Origin: Actinomycetospora endophytica
GTDB taxonomy: Bacteria > Actinomycetota > Actinomycetes > Mycobacteriales > Pseudonocardiaceae
Length of the DNA: 64,000 nucleotides
NCBI RefSeq assembly: GCF_021026375.1
Contig: NZ_JAJNDB010000007.1
Location: 1 to 64,000, forward strand
Reading direction: 5' to 3'
Shown: in pieces, positions 33,097 through 42,809 of the stretch
Position numbering within the stretch: position 1 is the first letter of the stretch
Layout of the letters: every line of letters starts with the position of its first letter
The notes under the pieces: model-generated
What the model was told of the DNA's origin: nothing
Seen by the model: only the letters and a program-made list of their open reading frames with translations
Databases searched by the model: none
Made by a program: the position numbers and the translations under genes

Positions 33097-33744
33097 GTGA
33101 CAGCGAGATACCTGGTCCTGCTCGGGGCCGCGATCGCCGTCCTCGTCCTCGGCACGGCCCTGATCTGGATGATCCAGCGGATGCGGGAGGGCGGCGCGCG
33201 GCGCGCCAGGCGGGGCGCGGCGGCCCGACGACGGGTCGCGAACGCCGCGGACCGTGCCGACCTCGCCGTCGGGACGATCTCGGTCCCCGACCGGTTCGGG
33301 GCGCTCGGAACCGACGGCGTCCTGCTGCTCACGGCGGAGCCGCAGCCCGGGGATCTGACGTTTGCCGTGGCCGCCCCCACCCCGCCGTTCGACCTGACCG
33401 CCCCCGGCGCCGCGGACGCCCTGCAGGACTGGGAGACCGCGTCCCAGCCCCGGCGGCGCGCGCTGATGATCCGCGGCTACCTGGCGCATCCGCTGCCGCG
33501 GGTGCGGGCCGAGGCGCTGGACCTGATCGGCAGCACGGACGCCCGGACTCCGCAGCACCTGGCGCTGCTGCTGGTCGACGACGCCGAGCCGGTGCGGCGC
33601 AAGGCGGCCCGGATGGCGTGGTCCGGGGGCGTCGACGCCGTCGTCGGCGCGCTGCGCGAGAACCCGGCGGAGGCCGCCGAGCGGGCCCACGCCGAACTGG
33701 TGGCGCACGCCCCGGACGGGCGCGAGGCACCGGCCCTGCGCTGA
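33097..33744 (+). CDS. Membrane-anchored protein with HEAT-like repeats
   Basis: 215 residues, not recognised by family. One N-terminal transmembrane helix (YLVLLGAAIAVLVLGTALIWMI) is followed by an Arg/Ala-rich stretch (about 30-50), then a soluble part. From about residue 135 two HEAT/armadillo-like helical pairs appear (RRRALMIRGYLAHPLPRVRAEAL; LALLLVDDAEPVRRKAARMAW). GTG 33097 is 3 nt after the R2lox stop, so the two are co-transcribed. A scaffold at the inner membrane for R2lox is possible but untested. Confidence 0.6.
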   Translation: MTARYLVLLGAAIAVLVLGTALIWMIQRMREGGARRARRGAAARRRVANAADRADLAVGTISVPDRFGALGTDGVLLLTAEPQPGDLTFAVAAPTPPFDLTAPGAADALQDWETASQPRRRALMIRGYLAHPLPRVRAEALDLIGSTDARTPQHLALLLVDDAEPVRRKAARMAWSGGVDAVVGALRENPAEAAERAHAELVAHAPDGREAPALR

Positions 33745-33892
33745 GCGGCCGGTGACGACGCTCGGGGCAGTCCCGTCGAGCCGGACGGTCGCGCCCCATT
33801 CCGACGCGCCCCTTCGAATCCGACGCGCGGTAGCCGAAAAGGCACCGGGCGAAGTCACGGACGAATGCGTTCCCGGATCCGGTGGCCGCGCG

Positions 33893-33898
33893 TAAAGT
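33893..33898 (+). promoter_or_regulatory. -10-like box TAAAGT
   Basis: TAAAGT fits the actinobacterial TANNNT -10 consensus and would give the DUF4386 gene a leader of about 65 nt. The surrounding 33745-33969 gap is less GC-rich than its flanks. No convincing -35. Confidence 0.4.
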
Positions 33899-33969
33899 CG
33901 AGCCGATCCGTCGGGCAAGGCCAGCCTGTTCTCGGCGCGGCGGAACGCGTCGACAGGGGGATTCTCGAC

Positions 33970-34680
33970 ATGACGTCGCTGCGGAAGACCGCCCTCGTCG
34001 CGGGCCTCTGCTATCTCCTGACATTCGTGTCGGTGCCGACGCTCGTTCTGTACGGCCCGATCCACGGTGTCGGCTACATCGTCGGTCCGGGGCCCGACGG
34101 GGGAGCGCTCCGGGGCGGCCTGCTCGAGATCGTCGTGGCCCTCGCGTGCATCGGCACGGCGGTGACCCTCTTCCCGGTGGTCAAGCGGCAGAACGAGGCC
34201 CTGGCGCTCGGGTTCGTGGCCGCCCGCGTCCTGGAGGCCGCCACGATCTTCGTCGGAGTGGTCAGCCTGTTCGCGATCGTCACCGTGCGGCGGGCATCGG
34301 CCGGAGCCGACCCGGTCGCGCTCGTGGCGGTCGGAAAATCCCTCGTCGCGATCTACGACGAGGCGTTCCTGCTCGGGCAGGGGCTGATTCCGGGAGTGAA
34401 TGCACTGCTCCTGGGCACCTTGCTCTACCGATCCCGGCTCGTGCCGCGGATGATCCCCATGATCGGGTTGATCGGAGCGCCATTCTTCCTGGCCGCCAAG
34501 GTTGCGGCGATCCTCGGAATCGTCGACCAGTTCTCGGTGTTGCCGGCCGTCACGACCGTTCCCATCGCCGTCTGGGAACTGTCGCTGGGCGTCTGGCTCG
34601 TCGCTCGGGGATTCACGCCGTCGCCCGTCGTCGGGGGGACCGGCACGCCAGGAACCCGGGAGTCCCGTACAGCGGTCTAG
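33970..34680 (+). CDS. DUF4386 membrane protein
   Basis: 236 residues with six to seven hydrophobic segments (for example LRKTALVAGLCYLLTFVSVP, GLLEIVVALACIGTAVTLFP, AARVLEAATIFVGVVSLFAIV and ALLLGTLLYRSRLVPRMIPM). The N-terminal KTALVAGLxYLLTF and the conserved RLVPR lead into a late helix pair; both are typical of DUF4386. No known biochemical role. Start at ATG 33970 is preferred over the longer frame because it begins just before the first helix and follows a G-rich run. Base use is slightly less GC-rich than neighbours. Confidence 0.8.
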   Translation: MTSLRKTALVAGLCYLLTFVSVPTLVLYGPIHGVGYIVGPGPDGGALRGGLLEIVVALACIGTAVTLFPVVKRQNEALALGFVAARVLEAATIFVGVVSLFAIVTVRRASAGADPVALVAVGKSLVAIYDEAFLLGQGLIPGVNALLLGTLLYRSRLVPRMIPMIGLIGAPFFLAAKVAAILGIVDQFSVLPAVTTVPIAVWELSLGVWLVARGFTPSPVVGGTGTPGTRESRTAV

Positions 34681-34714
34681 TCCGGGGCGTCCCGCACTGC
34701 GACCACCCCGGGGG

Positions 34715-35096
34715 TCATCGGGAAGCGGTCGTGAGGCCGGTGAGCGGGAACTCGAGCACGCCGCCCGGGTTGTCGAGGGTGCCGGTGCGCGAGCCGGACT
34801 GCGGTCCGGCGCGCCCGTCGCTGTCGGTGGCGACGTAGAGGCGGGTGTGGTCGGGGCTGAGGGCGACGTCGCGGTAGCGGTTGCGGGTGCGGAAGAGCCG
34901 GCCCGCGTCGCCCCGCACCGAGCCGCCGTCGCCGGTCAGCGTGAACACGAACACCGACCCGGTCTTCAGCGCCGGGACGAGCAGCGCGTCGGCGACCGCG
35001 GGGTGTCTCGGGCGGACCGCGCGGGATGCCGGGCGGGTCCTGCTCGTCGTCGTAGGTCAGCTGGGGGCAGTCGGGGGCGGCGGACCGGTTCGCGCG
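34715..35096 (-). pseudogene. Remnant of a PQQ-dependent sugar dehydrogenase
   Basis: Two minus-strand frames carry consecutive pieces of one protein. The upstream piece reads RANRSAAPDCPQLTYDDEQD, like the Ala-Asn-x-Ser-Ala-Ala-Pro-Asp-Cys region of soluble glucose/sorbosone dehydrogenases. The downstream piece, one frame over, reads DALLVPALKTGSVFVFTL ... LFRTRNRYRDVALSPD ... LYVATDSDG ... NPGGVLEF, their C-terminal blades. The frames are offset by one base, about 40 expected residues between them are missing, and the N-terminal two thirds of the enzyme are absent. It is a decayed gene; 34681-34714 and 35097-35312 hold nothing recognisable. Confidence 0.72.
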
Positions 35097-35312
35097 CGGG
35101 TGCGGCGCGCGCGGACGCCGCGCCTGCCGGCCGCGCTGTCGCATCGGACCGCCCCCTCACGGTTCCCGATGACCCCGCACGCGACCGGGACCGGACGGCG
35201 TAGCGCGACGGCGACGAGGAGGACACCGTCCTGCGCGGCGAGAGCCTGCGTCCGACCGTCAGGGCCGCGCGGCGTGGGAAGCTGCGGCCCGAGGTGTCCG
35301 CTGATGAGCGGG

Positions 35313-35387
35313 TGGTGCCCCCGGCAGGATTCGAACCTGCGCTCCCGCCTCCGGAGGGCGGTGCTCTATCCCCTGAGCTACGGGGGC
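35313..35387 (-). tRNA. tRNA-Arg (anticodon CCG)
   Basis: A full cloverleaf can be folded on the minus strand: 7-bp acceptor stem starting GCCCCCG at 35387; D-arm GCTC...GAGC; anticodon stem CCGCC/GGCGG around loop CTCCGGA; T-arm with GGTTCGAATCC; genome-encoded CCA at 35313-35315. Anticodon CCG is at 35354-35352 and reads the Arg codon CGG, common in this GC-rich DNA. It lies 1.8 kb from argS. Confidence 0.96.
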
Positions 35388-35510
35388 GTACCGGCGACGA
35401 GCCTAGCGCATCGCCCGTGATCGTCCGGACGCCGGGGCCATGTCAGGAAGGGTTCATCGTGACCTCTGATGTCAGCAACGGACCATCGCCGGCGGCGCGC
35501 GGTACCCGAC

Positions 35511-36206
35511 TCACGACCGCAACGGAGCCGCCCCGCGCGCCGCGAGCATCTGCGTCATCGTGTCGGCCTCCGCGGTCTGCGAGGCGACCATCGACCGCGC
35601 GAGCTGGGTGACCACGGACACCGAGCCGCGGTCCGCCTCCTCCTGCATCATCGACAGCCCGCCGCGGTGGTGGCGCAGAATGAGCTGCAGGAACGCCACG
35701 TCCATCGGTGTGCCGGTCTGCGACGTGAACCGCGCGAGGTCCGCGTCCGAGGCCATCCCGGGCATCGCCGCGGACGGCATCCCCATCCAGGCCATGTACT
35801 GGCCGGGCTGGGCCTCGGTCGGCTGCTCCCAGAGCCGCAACCAGCCCTGCATCATCCCGATCTGCTGGTTCTGGGTGGACTCGATGTCGAACGCCAGCTG
35901 GCGCAGCGCCGGGTCGGTGGTGTTGTTGCGCTCCCACACCGCCATCTGCACGGCCTGGTTGTGGTGCACCGCCATGTCCTGCAGGAACGCGACGTCCACC
36001 GCGCCCGGCGGCGGCCCGTACGACGGGGCGGTGCGCTGCCCGAGCACCAGCCCGCCGAGCGCGCCGACCAGCAGCAGCACGAGCACCACGCCCCCGACGA
36101 CGACGCCGCGGGCCCACCCGGGACTGCGCGACCACCAGCCACCCCCGTCGTCCTCGAAGTCGTCCACGTCGGGAGGCTCCGGCGGGGAGCTCACCGACGC
36201 ACTCAC
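35511..36206 (-). CDS. DUF305 family membrane-anchored protein
   Basis: 231 residues. An acidic cytoplasmic N-terminus (1-32) and one transmembrane helix (GVVVGGVVLVLLLVGALGGLVLG) are followed by an extracytoplasmic four-helix DUF305 domain. The paired-His motifs VAFLQDMAVHHNQAVQMA and VAFLQLILRHHRGGLSMMQ and the Met-rich MGMPSAAMPGM suggest metal (perhaps copper) binding; ferritin-like folds are known for DUF305. GTG 36206 overlaps the DUF3105 stop (GTGA), so the two are co-translated. Confidence 0.88.
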   Translation of the reverse strand: MSASVSSPPEPPDVDDFEDDGGGWWSRSPGWARGVVVGGVVLVLLLVGALGGLVLGQRTAPSYGPPPGAVDVAFLQDMAVHHNQAVQMAVWERNNTTDPALRQLAFDIESTQNQQIGMMQGWLRLWEQPTEAQPGQYMAWMGMPSAAMPGMASDADLARFTSQTGTPMDVAFLQLILRHHRGGLSMMQEEADRGSVSVVTQLARSMVASQTAEADTMTQMLAARGAAPLRS

Positions 36207-37063
36207 CCGGTCCCGCCCGAGCTGCCCTGGTAGGTCATCGGCAGTGCGTTCTTCGGGTAGGGCGGCGGGTCGAACGGCGGCGGGTTCTGCGGGTCGAAGG
36301 CGCCGGGCCCGAGGGCGTCACAGCTGGCCCCGACCTCGGGGTAGGTGTTCGGGTTGCCGCGCAGCGAGGTGATGAACTCGTCGATGCGCGGGTCGTTCGG
36401 GTCGGCGAGCTTGAGCTGGTGGCCCCAGGACTGCAGCGAGATCGGCTGGTCCAGCCCTGGGTACGGCGAGATCATCATCTGGTTCTGCCCGCGGACCTTG
36501 GCCGTGAGTCCGTCCAGGGCGGCGCCGGAGATCCGCGTCGGGTCGTAGGCGATCCAGACGGCGCCGTGCTCGAGCCCGTGCACCATGTTCTCGTTGCGCA
36601 CGGCCCGCGGGTAGACCTGCCCGTTGCAGGCGGCCCAGTAGCCGTCGTGCGGACCGCCGTAGGGCGGCGTCCTGTCGTAGGCGACGCGCTGCTGCGGCGT
36701 GACGTGGTGCTGGCCCTCGTACTTCGTGGTCGCGATGCCGGGGATCGCCAGCGACGGGTCCTTGTTGTCGTCGGACGGCCGCCACGGGCTCACCGTGGAG
36801 TTCCGGGCGAGCAGGAAGTAGCCGATCCCGCCGACCAGGGCGAGCACGACGACGATCGCGCCGATCAGCAGCCACGGCACCTGGCGCTGACCGCCTCCCG
36901 ACGGTGCCCGCCGGCGCGCGCCGGTGACCGGGTTCTTCCCGCGCTGCGGCGGCCGGGACCGGCCGGGCGGAGCACCCCGGCCCCGCGGCGGAGCGCTCCT
37001 GCTTCGCTGGTGCCCACCTGCCGGAGGCCGCCGGGGGGAACCGGTGGAGCGTCCACTCGCCAT
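36203..37063 (-). CDS. DUF3105 family membrane-anchored protein
   Basis: About 286 residues. A basic Pro/Gly/Arg-rich cytoplasmic tail (1-60) and one transmembrane helix (WLLIGAIVVVLALVGGIGYFLLA) are followed by an extracytoplasmic DUF3105 domain with YEGQHHVTPQQRVAYDRTPPYGG, NENMVHGLEHGAVWIAYDP and a late Cys (VGASCDALG). Conserved His/Glu suggest metal binding. ATG 37063 or GTG 37069 is the start; a TACACT -10-like box (complement of 37073-37078) lies just upstream, so the mRNA may be leaderless. Coupled to DUF305. Confidence 0.88.
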   Translation of the reverse strand: MASGRSTGSPRRPPAGGHQRSRSAPPRGRGAPPGRSRPPQRGKNPVTGARRRAPSGGGQRQVPWLLIGAIVVVLALVGGIGYFLLARNSTVSPWRPSDDNKDPSLAIPGIATTKYEGQHHVTPQQRVAYDRTPPYGGPHDGYWAACNGQVYPRAVRNENMVHGLEHGAVWIAYDPTRISGAALDGLTAKVRGQNQMMISPYPGLDQPISLQSWGHQLKLADPNDPRIDEFITSLRGNPNTYPEVGASCDALGPGAFDPQNPPPFDPPPYPKNALPMTYQGSSGGTG

Positions 37064-37160
37064 GGCCACGGAGTGTAGGGATGAGCCCTGCGTGAGTAGT
37101 CGCTGCCCTGGACGGGGTACGGCCGTCCGCCCACCGCCCCACGTGCGCCGCGTGGCTCCC

Positions 37161-37166
37161 TAGACT
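37161..37166 (+). promoter_or_regulatory. argS -10 box (TAGACT)
   Basis: TAGACT fits TANNNT and ends 8 nt before the argS GTG, so the transcript should begin at or next to the start codon. No Shine-Dalgarno site precedes the GTG. Confidence 0.6.
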
Positions 37167-37174
37167 CGACGTCC

Positions 37175-38827
37175 GTGACCCCCGCTGCGCTCGCCGATCT
37201 CCTGCACGCCGTCGCCGTCGACGTGCTGACCGAGCGCGGACTCGACACGGCGGCGCTGCCCGACGAGGTCGTCGTCGAGCGCCCGCGCAACCCGGAGCAC
37301 GGGGACTACGCGACCAACCTCGCGCTGCGCAGCGCCAAGAAGGCGGGCGTCAAGCCGGCCGACCTCGCCGACTGGCTGGCCACCAAGCTCTCCGACACCA
37401 GCGCGATCGCGAGCGCCGAGGTCGCGGGTCCGGGCTTCCTCAACCTGCGCCTGGCCGCCGACGCGCAGGCGGGGATCGTCGCCGAGATCCTCGCGCAGGG
37501 GGAGGCCTACGGACACACCGACGCGCTGACCGGGACGACGATCAACCTCGAGTTCGTCTCCGCGAACCCGACCGGTCCGATCCACCTCGGCGGCACCCGG
37601 TGGGCCGCCGTCGGGGACGCGCTCGGCCGCGTGCTGGAGGCGCAGGGCGCCGCGGTGGTCCGCGAGTACTACGTCAACGACGCCGGCGCCCAGATCGACC
37701 GGTTCGCGGAGTCGCTGGCCGCCGCCGCGCACGGCGAGGAGGTCCCGGAGAACGGCTACGGCGGGGCCTACGTCGCCGAGGTCGCGCAGCGGGTCGTCGA
37801 GCTCGAGCCCGGTCTGCTCGACCAGCCCCGCGAGGAGCAGGTCGCCGCCTTCAAGCGCCTCGGCGTCGCGGTGATGCTCGGGGAGATGCGGGAGTCGCTG
37901 GAGGCGTTCGGCACCCACTTCGACGTCTGGTCCTCCGAGGCCGCGCTGCACGCCTCGGGCGCGGTCGGGACCTCGGTGCAGAAGCTCAAGGACGACGACG
38001 CCCTCTACTACGCCGAGGGCGCGTGGTGGCTGCGCTCCACCGACCACGGCGACGACAAGGACCGCGTCGTCATCAAGTCCGACGGCAACCCGGCCTACAT
38101 CGCGGGCGACATCGCCTACTACCGCGACAAGCGGGCGCGCGGCGCCGACCTGACGATCTACATGCTCGGCGCCGACCACCACGGCTACATCCACCGGCTC
38201 AAGGCGGTCGCGGCGGCCTTCGGGGACCCGCCCGACACCGTCGAGGTCCTCATCGGCCAGCTGGTGAACCTGCTGCGCGACGGCGAGCCGGTGAAGATGT
38301 CCAAGCGCGCCGGCACGATCATCACGCTCGAGGACCTCGTCGACGCGGTGGGCGTGGACGCCGCCCGCTACACGCTGACGCGCTCGAGCGTCGACCAGGT
38401 GCTCGACATCGACCTGGACCTCATCAGCAAGCGCACCAACGAGAACCCGGTCTTCTACGTCCAGTACGCGCACGCCCGGCTCTGCGCGCTGGCCCGCAAC
38501 GCCACCGACCTCGGCGTCACCGCCGCGGACCCGGACCTGAGCCTGCTCGTCGAGCCCCGCGAGGGCGACCTCATCCGCACGCTCGGCGAGTTCCCGCGGG
38601 TGCTGTCCTCGGCCGCGGCGCTGCGCGAGCCGCACCGGGTCGCGCGCTACCTCGAGGAGCTCGCCGGCGCCTACCACCGCTTCTACGACACCTGCCGGGT
38701 CCTGCCCCAGGGTGACGAGCAGCCGGGACCCGTCAACACGGCCCGCCTGGCGCTCTGCGGCGCGACCCGCTCCGTGCTCGCGTCGGGCCTGGGCCTGCTC
38801 GGCGTCTCCGCCCCCAGCCGTATGTGA
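37175..38827 (+). CDS. argS: Arginyl-tRNA synthetase
   Basis: 550 residues, class I synthetase charging tRNA-Arg. N-terminal additional domain with [18 protein letters not shown]-type signature in [11 protein letters not shown] (about residue 137); [16 protein letters not shown] in the KMSKS position; C-terminal DALR anticodon domain ([12 protein letters not shown] ... [15 protein letters not shown]). GTG 37175 is set by the alignment and the -10 box just ahead. First gene of the argS-lysA-hom-thrC-thrB block found in the same order in mycobacteria. Confidence 0.97.
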   Translation: MTPAALADLLHAVAVDVLTERGLDTAALPDEVVVERPRNPEHGDYATNLALRSAKKAGVKPADLADWLATKLSDTSAIASAEVAGPGFLNLRLAADAQAGIVAEILAQGEAYGHTDALTGTTINLEFVSANPTGPIHLGGTRWAAVGDALGRVLEAQGAAVVREYYVNDAGAQIDRFAESLAAAAHGEEVPENGYGGAYVAEVAQRVVELEPGLLDQPREEQVAAFKRLGVAVMLGEMRESLEAFGTHFDVWSSEAALHASGAVGTSVQKLKDDDALYYAEGAWWLRSTDHGDDKDRVVIKSDGNPAYIAGDIAYYRDKRARGADLTIYMLGADHHGYIHRLKAVAAAFGDPPDTVEVLIGQLVNLLRDGEPVKMSKRAGTIITLEDLVDAVGVDAARYTLTRSSVDQVLDIDLDLISKRTNENPVFYVQYAHARLCALARNATDLGVTAADPDLSLLVEPREGDLIRTLGEFPRVLSSAAALREPHRVARYLEELAGAYHRFYDTCRVLPQGDEQPGPVNTARLALCGATRSVLASGLGLLGVSAPSRM

Positions 38828-38855
38828 TCGAACCCCGATGTGAGTTGATCTCCCA

Positions 38856-40316
38856 ATGACGCGCGCCCATCCCGCCGGGCCCCGCCATGCCGACGTCCTG
38901 CCCGCGCACGACGCCCCCGGCCCGGTCCCGCACGACGGCACCGCCCTCGACGCGCTGCCCGCCGCCGTGTGGCCCCGTCACGCCGTCCGCGGCGACGACG
39001 GCGTCGTGCGGCTGGCCGGCGTCGACGTCCGGGACCTCGCCGAACGCCACGGCACCCCGCTGTTCGTCGTCGACGAGGCCGACTTCCGCTCACGGTGCCG
39101 CGACCACGCCGAGGCCTTCGGCGACCCGGAGCTCGTGCACTACGCCTCGAAGGCCTTCCTGTGCACCGAGGTGGCCCGCTGGGTCGCCGACGAGGGCCTC
39201 GGGCTCGACGTGTGCAGCGACGGCGAGCTCGCGACGGCGGTCCGGGCCGGCTTCCCGGGCGGGCGGATCGCGATGCACGGCAACAACAAGTCGCCCGCCG
39301 AGCTGGAGGCCGCCCTCGACGCCGGCGTCGGCAAGATCGTCCTGGACTCGTTCGCCGAGGTCGCGCGGCTCGACGACGCGGCCCGTCGTCGCGGGATCGT
39401 GGCCGAGGTGATGGTCCGCGTGACCGTCGGCGTCGAGGCCCACACCCACGAGTTCATCGCCACCGCGCACGAGGACCAGAAGTTCGGGTTCTCGCTGGCC
39501 GGGGGAGACGCCGCCGAGGCGGTGCGCCGCGTGCTGAAGTCGGCGAACCTGCGCCTGGTCGGGCTGCACAGCCACATCGGCTCGCAGATCTTCGACTCGG
39601 GCGGCTTCGAGCTGGCCGCGCGCCGGGTGGTCGGGCTGCTCGCGGAGATCCGCGCCGAGCACGGCGAGCGCGCCGACACCGCCTCCGGCCTCATCGACCT
39701 CGGCGGCGGGATGGGCATCGCCTACACCACCGCCGACCACCCGCGCTCCGCGTCGTGGCTGGCGGGGGAGCTGCGCGCGATCGTCGACCGGGAGTGCGAG
39801 CGGGCGGGCATCCCGGTGCCGCGGATCGCCGTCGAGCCCGGCCGGGCGATCGCCGGGCCCGGCACGGTGACCCTCTACACCGTCGGGACGATCAAGGACG
39901 TCGAGCTCGGCGGGGGAGCGCGGCGGCGCTACGTCAGCGTCGACGGCGGGATGAGCGACAACATCCGCACCGCGCTCTACGACGCGGCCTACGACTGCCG
40001 GCTGGTCTCGCGGTCGGCCGTTCCCGCCGAGACCGCGGGGGCGGGCAACCCCGGCGGCGGCGTCCCGACCCTGTGCCGGGTGGTCGGGCGGCACTGCGAG
40101 TCCGGCGACGTCGTCGTCCGGGACTGCTGGCTGCCCGCCGACCTCGCGCCCGGCGACCTCGTCGCCGTGGCCGCGACCGGCGCGTACTGCTACGCCATGG
40201 CCAGCGCCTACAACAAGGTGCCGCGCCCCGCCGTCGTCGCCGTGGCCGACGGTGCCGACCGCACCATGCTGCGGCGGGAGACCCTCGACGACCTGGCGCG
40301 CCTGGAGGTGCTGTGA
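38856..40316 (+). CDS. lysA: Diaminopimelate decarboxylase
   Basis: 486 residues. Fold III PLP enzyme: VHYASKAFL carries the PLP Lys (about residue 98), [10 protein letters not shown] and [11 protein letters not shown] bind cofactor phosphate, [10 protein letters not shown], and [14 protein letters not shown] holds the active-site Cys of the partner subunit. It makes L-lysine from meso-diaminopimelate. An N-terminal extension of about 40 residues (Pro/His-rich) is longer than in most LysA proteins. Its TGA overlaps the hom GTG. Confidence 0.96.
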   Translation: MTRAHPAGPRHADVLPAHDAPGPVPHDGTALDALPAAVWPRHAVRGDDGVVRLAGVDVRDLAERHGTPLFVVDEADFRSRCRDHAEAFGDPELVHYASKAFLCTEVARWVADEGLGLDVCSDGELATAVRAGFPGGRIAMHGNNKSPAELEAALDAGVGKIVLDSFAEVARLDDAARRRGIVAEVMVRVTVGVEAHTHEFIATAHEDQKFGFSLAGGDAAEAVRRVLKSANLRLVGLHSHIGSQIFDSGGFELAARRVVGLLAEIRAEHGERADTASGLIDLGGGMGIAYTTADHPRSASWLAGELRAIVDRECERAGIPVPRIAVEPGRAIAGPGTVTLYTVGTIKDVELGGGARRRYVSVDGGMSDNIRTALYDAAYDCRLVSRSAVPAETAGAGNPGGGVPTLCRVVGRHCESGDVVVRDCWLPADLAPGDLVAVAATGAYCYAMASAYNKVPRPAVVAVADGADRTMLRRETLDDLARLEVL

Positions 40317-41725
40317 GCAAGGACGCGGGACGCGTAGCGGAGCGGAGCCGGACCATCGACTCGGTCAAGGTCGCGCTGCTCGGCTGCGGGGTGGTCGGCA
40401 CGCAGGTGGTGCGGCTTCTCCGCGAGCAGTCCGAGGAGCTCGCCGCCCGGGTCGGTGCCCCGATCGAGCTCGCCGGGATCGCGGTCCGCCGCCCGCAGCG
40501 CCACCCCGACGTGCCCGCCGAACTGCTCACCACGGACGCCGCCGGGCTCGTCGCGCGCCCGGATGTCGACGTCGTCGTCGAGCTCATGGGCGGCATCGAG
40601 CCGGCGCGGGATCTGCTGCTCGACGCCCTGAAGAACGACCGGTCGGTGGTCAGCGCGAACAAGGCGCTGCTCGCCGAGGAGGGCGAGGCGCTCGCGACGG
40701 CGGCCCGCGAGTCCGGCGCCGACCTCTACTACGAGGCCTCCGTCGCCGGCGCCATCCCGCTGCTGCGCCCGATCCAGCAGTCGCTGGCCGGCGACCGGAT
40801 CCGCCGCGTCGCCGGCATCGTCAACGGCACGACGAACTTCATCCTCTCGGCGATGGAGTCCACCGGCGCGGGCTACGCCGACGCGCTCGAGGAGGCGGGG
40901 CGGCTGGGCTACGCCGAGGCCGACCCGACGGCGGACGTGGACGGCTACGACGCCGCGTCCAAGGCCGCGATCCTCGCCAGCCTCGCGTTCCACACCCGCG
41001 TGACCGCCTCCGACGTGCACCGCGAGGGCATCCGCGACGTCACCGCGACCGACATCGCGTCGGCGAAGGCACTGGGCTGCTCGGTGAAGCTGCTGGCCAT
41101 CTGCGAGCAGGTCGACGGCGACGCTGGCAGTACGGTGTCGGCCCGCGTCTACCCGGCGATGATCCCGAAGGCGCACCCGCTGGCCTCGGTCTCCGGCGCG
41201 TTCAACGCCGTCTTCGTCGAGGCCGACGCCGCCGGGCCGCTGATGTTCTACGGCCAGGGCGCGGGCGGCCCGCAGACCGCGAGCGCCGTGCTCGGTGACC
41301 TCGTCGCGGCCGCGCGCAACCGGGTCATCGGCGGCCGCGGGCCCCGCGACACCGCCTACGCGCACCTGTCGGTGCAGCCGATGGGCGAGGTCCGCACGCG
41401 CTATCACGTCAACGTCGACGTCCACGACCGCGCGGGTGTGCTCGCCGCGGTGGCCTCGGTGTTCGCCGAGCACGGCGTCAGCATCGCCACCGTCAAGCAG
41501 GAGGGCGGTCGCGAGGCCGAGAGCCCGGACGCGGATGACGCGGGTCATGGCGGCGACGCGGGGACGGACGCCACACTGGTCGTCGTGACCCACGAGGCCC
41601 CCGACGCGGCCCTGCGGGCCACCGTCGACGCGCTGTCCGGGCTGGACTCCGTCCGCGGTGTCGCCAGCGTGCTGCGCGTGGAAGGTCTCGGCCGCCCCGT
41701 CCATGCTCTCGGAGGAGCCCAGTGA
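40313..41725 (+). CDS. hom: Homoserine dehydrogenase
   Basis: 470 residues. NAD(P) loop [26 protein letters not shown]; catalytic region [15 protein letters not shown] and [25 protein letters not shown]-terminal ACT domain ([21 protein letters not shown]), which normally gives threonine feedback. The ACT domain carries a hydrophilic insert of about 20 residues ([17 protein letters not shown]) before TLVVVTHEA. Starts at GTG 40313 overlapping lysA and ends overlapping thrC, so all three are coupled. Confidence 0.97.
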   Translation: MSKDAGRVAERSRTIDSVKVALLGCGVVGTQVVRLLREQSEELAARVGAPIELAGIAVRRPQRHPDVPAELLTTDAAGLVARPDVDVVVELMGGIEPARDLLLDALKNDRSVVSANKALLAEEGEALATAARESGADLYYEASVAGAIPLLRPIQQSLAGDRIRRVAGIVNGTTNFILSAMESTGAGYADALEEAGRLGYAEADPTADVDGYDAASKAAILASLAFHTRVTASDVHREGIRDVTATDIASAKALGCSVKLLAICEQVDGDAGSTVSARVYPAMIPKAHPLASVSGAFNAVFVEADAAGPLMFYGQGAGGPQTASAVLGDLVAAARNRVIGGRGPRDTAYAHLSVQPMGEVRTRYHVNVDVHDRAGVLAAVASVFAEHGVSIATVKQEGGREAESPDADDAGHGGDAGTDATLVVVTHEAPDAALRATVDALSGLDSVRGVASVLRVEGLGRPVHALGGAQ

Positions 41726-42807
41726 CCCCCGCCGCCCTGCTCGCCCACCGCGTCGAGTGGCCGGGGGTCATCCGCGCCTACTCCGACCGGATGCCGCACG
41801 TGAAGGACGGCTGGGACGTCGTCACGCTGCGCGAGGGCGGGACCCCGCTGCTGCCGGCGCAGCACCTCTCCGCGCTCACCGGCTGCGAGGTGCACCTCAA
41901 GATCGAGGGCGCGAACCCGACGGGGTCGTTCAAGGACCGCGGCATGACCGTCGCGATGACCGAGGCGGCGGCCGGCGGCGCGAAGGCCGTCATCTGCGCG
42001 TCCACCGGCAACACCTCGGCGTCCGCGGCCGCCTACGCCGCCCGCACCGACATGACCTGCGCGGTGCTCGTCCCGCAGGGCAAGATCGCGCTGGGGAAGC
42101 TCGCCCAGGCCACCGCGCACGGCGCGAGGATCCTGCAGCTCGAGGGCAACTTCGACGCGTGCCTGGAGCTGGCCCGCAAGGCCGCCGAGGAGCACCCGAT
42201 CGCCCTCGTCAACTCGGTGAACCCGGCTCGCATCGAGGGCCAGAAGACGGCCTCGTTCGAGATCTGCGACCAGCTCGGGCGCGCGCCCGACCTCCACGTG
42301 CTGCCCGTCGGCAACGCCGGCAACATCACGGCCTACTGGCGCGGCTACGTCGAGTACCACCGCGACGGCGTCGTCGAGTCCACCCCGGAGATGCACGGCG
42401 TCCAGGCCGCGGGCGCCGCGCCGCTGGTCGACGGGGCCCCGGTGTCGCACCCGGAGACCCTCGCGACGGCCATCCGCATCGGGTCGCCGGCCTCCTGGGA
42501 CGGCGCGGTCGCGGCGCGGGACGAGTCCGGGGGCCGGATCACCAAGGTCGACGACGACGCGATCCTCGCGGCGTACCGGCTGCTGGCGGCGCGCGAGGGC
42601 GTGTTCGTCGAGCCCGCGTCGGCGGCCTCCGTGGCCGGCCTGCTCGCGCGGTCGACGGCGGGTGAGCTCACCGCCGGGCAGGTCGTCGTCTGCACGGTCA
42701 CCGGCCACGGGCTCAAGGACCCGGGCACCGCCCTGGCCGACGTGCCCGAGCCGGTCGTGGTCCCGGAGCGGGTGGACGCCGTCGCCGACGCGCTCGGTCT
42801 CGGCTGA
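41722..42807 (+). CDS. thrC: Threonine synthase
   Basis: 361 residues. PLP Lys in [18 protein letters not shown] (about residue 72), phosphate-binding GNAGN loop ([14 protein letters not shown]), [14 protein letters not shown] and the C-terminal [12 protein letters not shown]. Converts O-phosphohomoserine to threonine. GTG 41722 overlaps the hom stop (GTGA). Two bases separate it from thrB. Confidence 0.97.
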   Translation: MTPAALLAHRVEWPGVIRAYSDRMPHVKDGWDVVTLREGGTPLLPAQHLSALTGCEVHLKIEGANPTGSFKDRGMTVAMTEAAAGGAKAVICASTGNTSASAAAYAARTDMTCAVLVPQGKIALGKLAQATAHGARILQLEGNFDACLELARKAAEEHPIALVNSVNPARIEGQKTASFEICDQLGRAPDLHVLPVGNAGNITAYWRGYVEYHRDGVVESTPEMHGVQAAGAAPLVDGAPVSHPETLATAIRIGSPASWDGAVAARDESGGRITKVDDDAILAAYRLLAAREGVFVEPASAASVAGLLARSTAGELTAGQVVVCTVTGHGLKDPGTALADVPEPVVVPERVDAVADALGLG

Positions 42808-42809
42808 CC

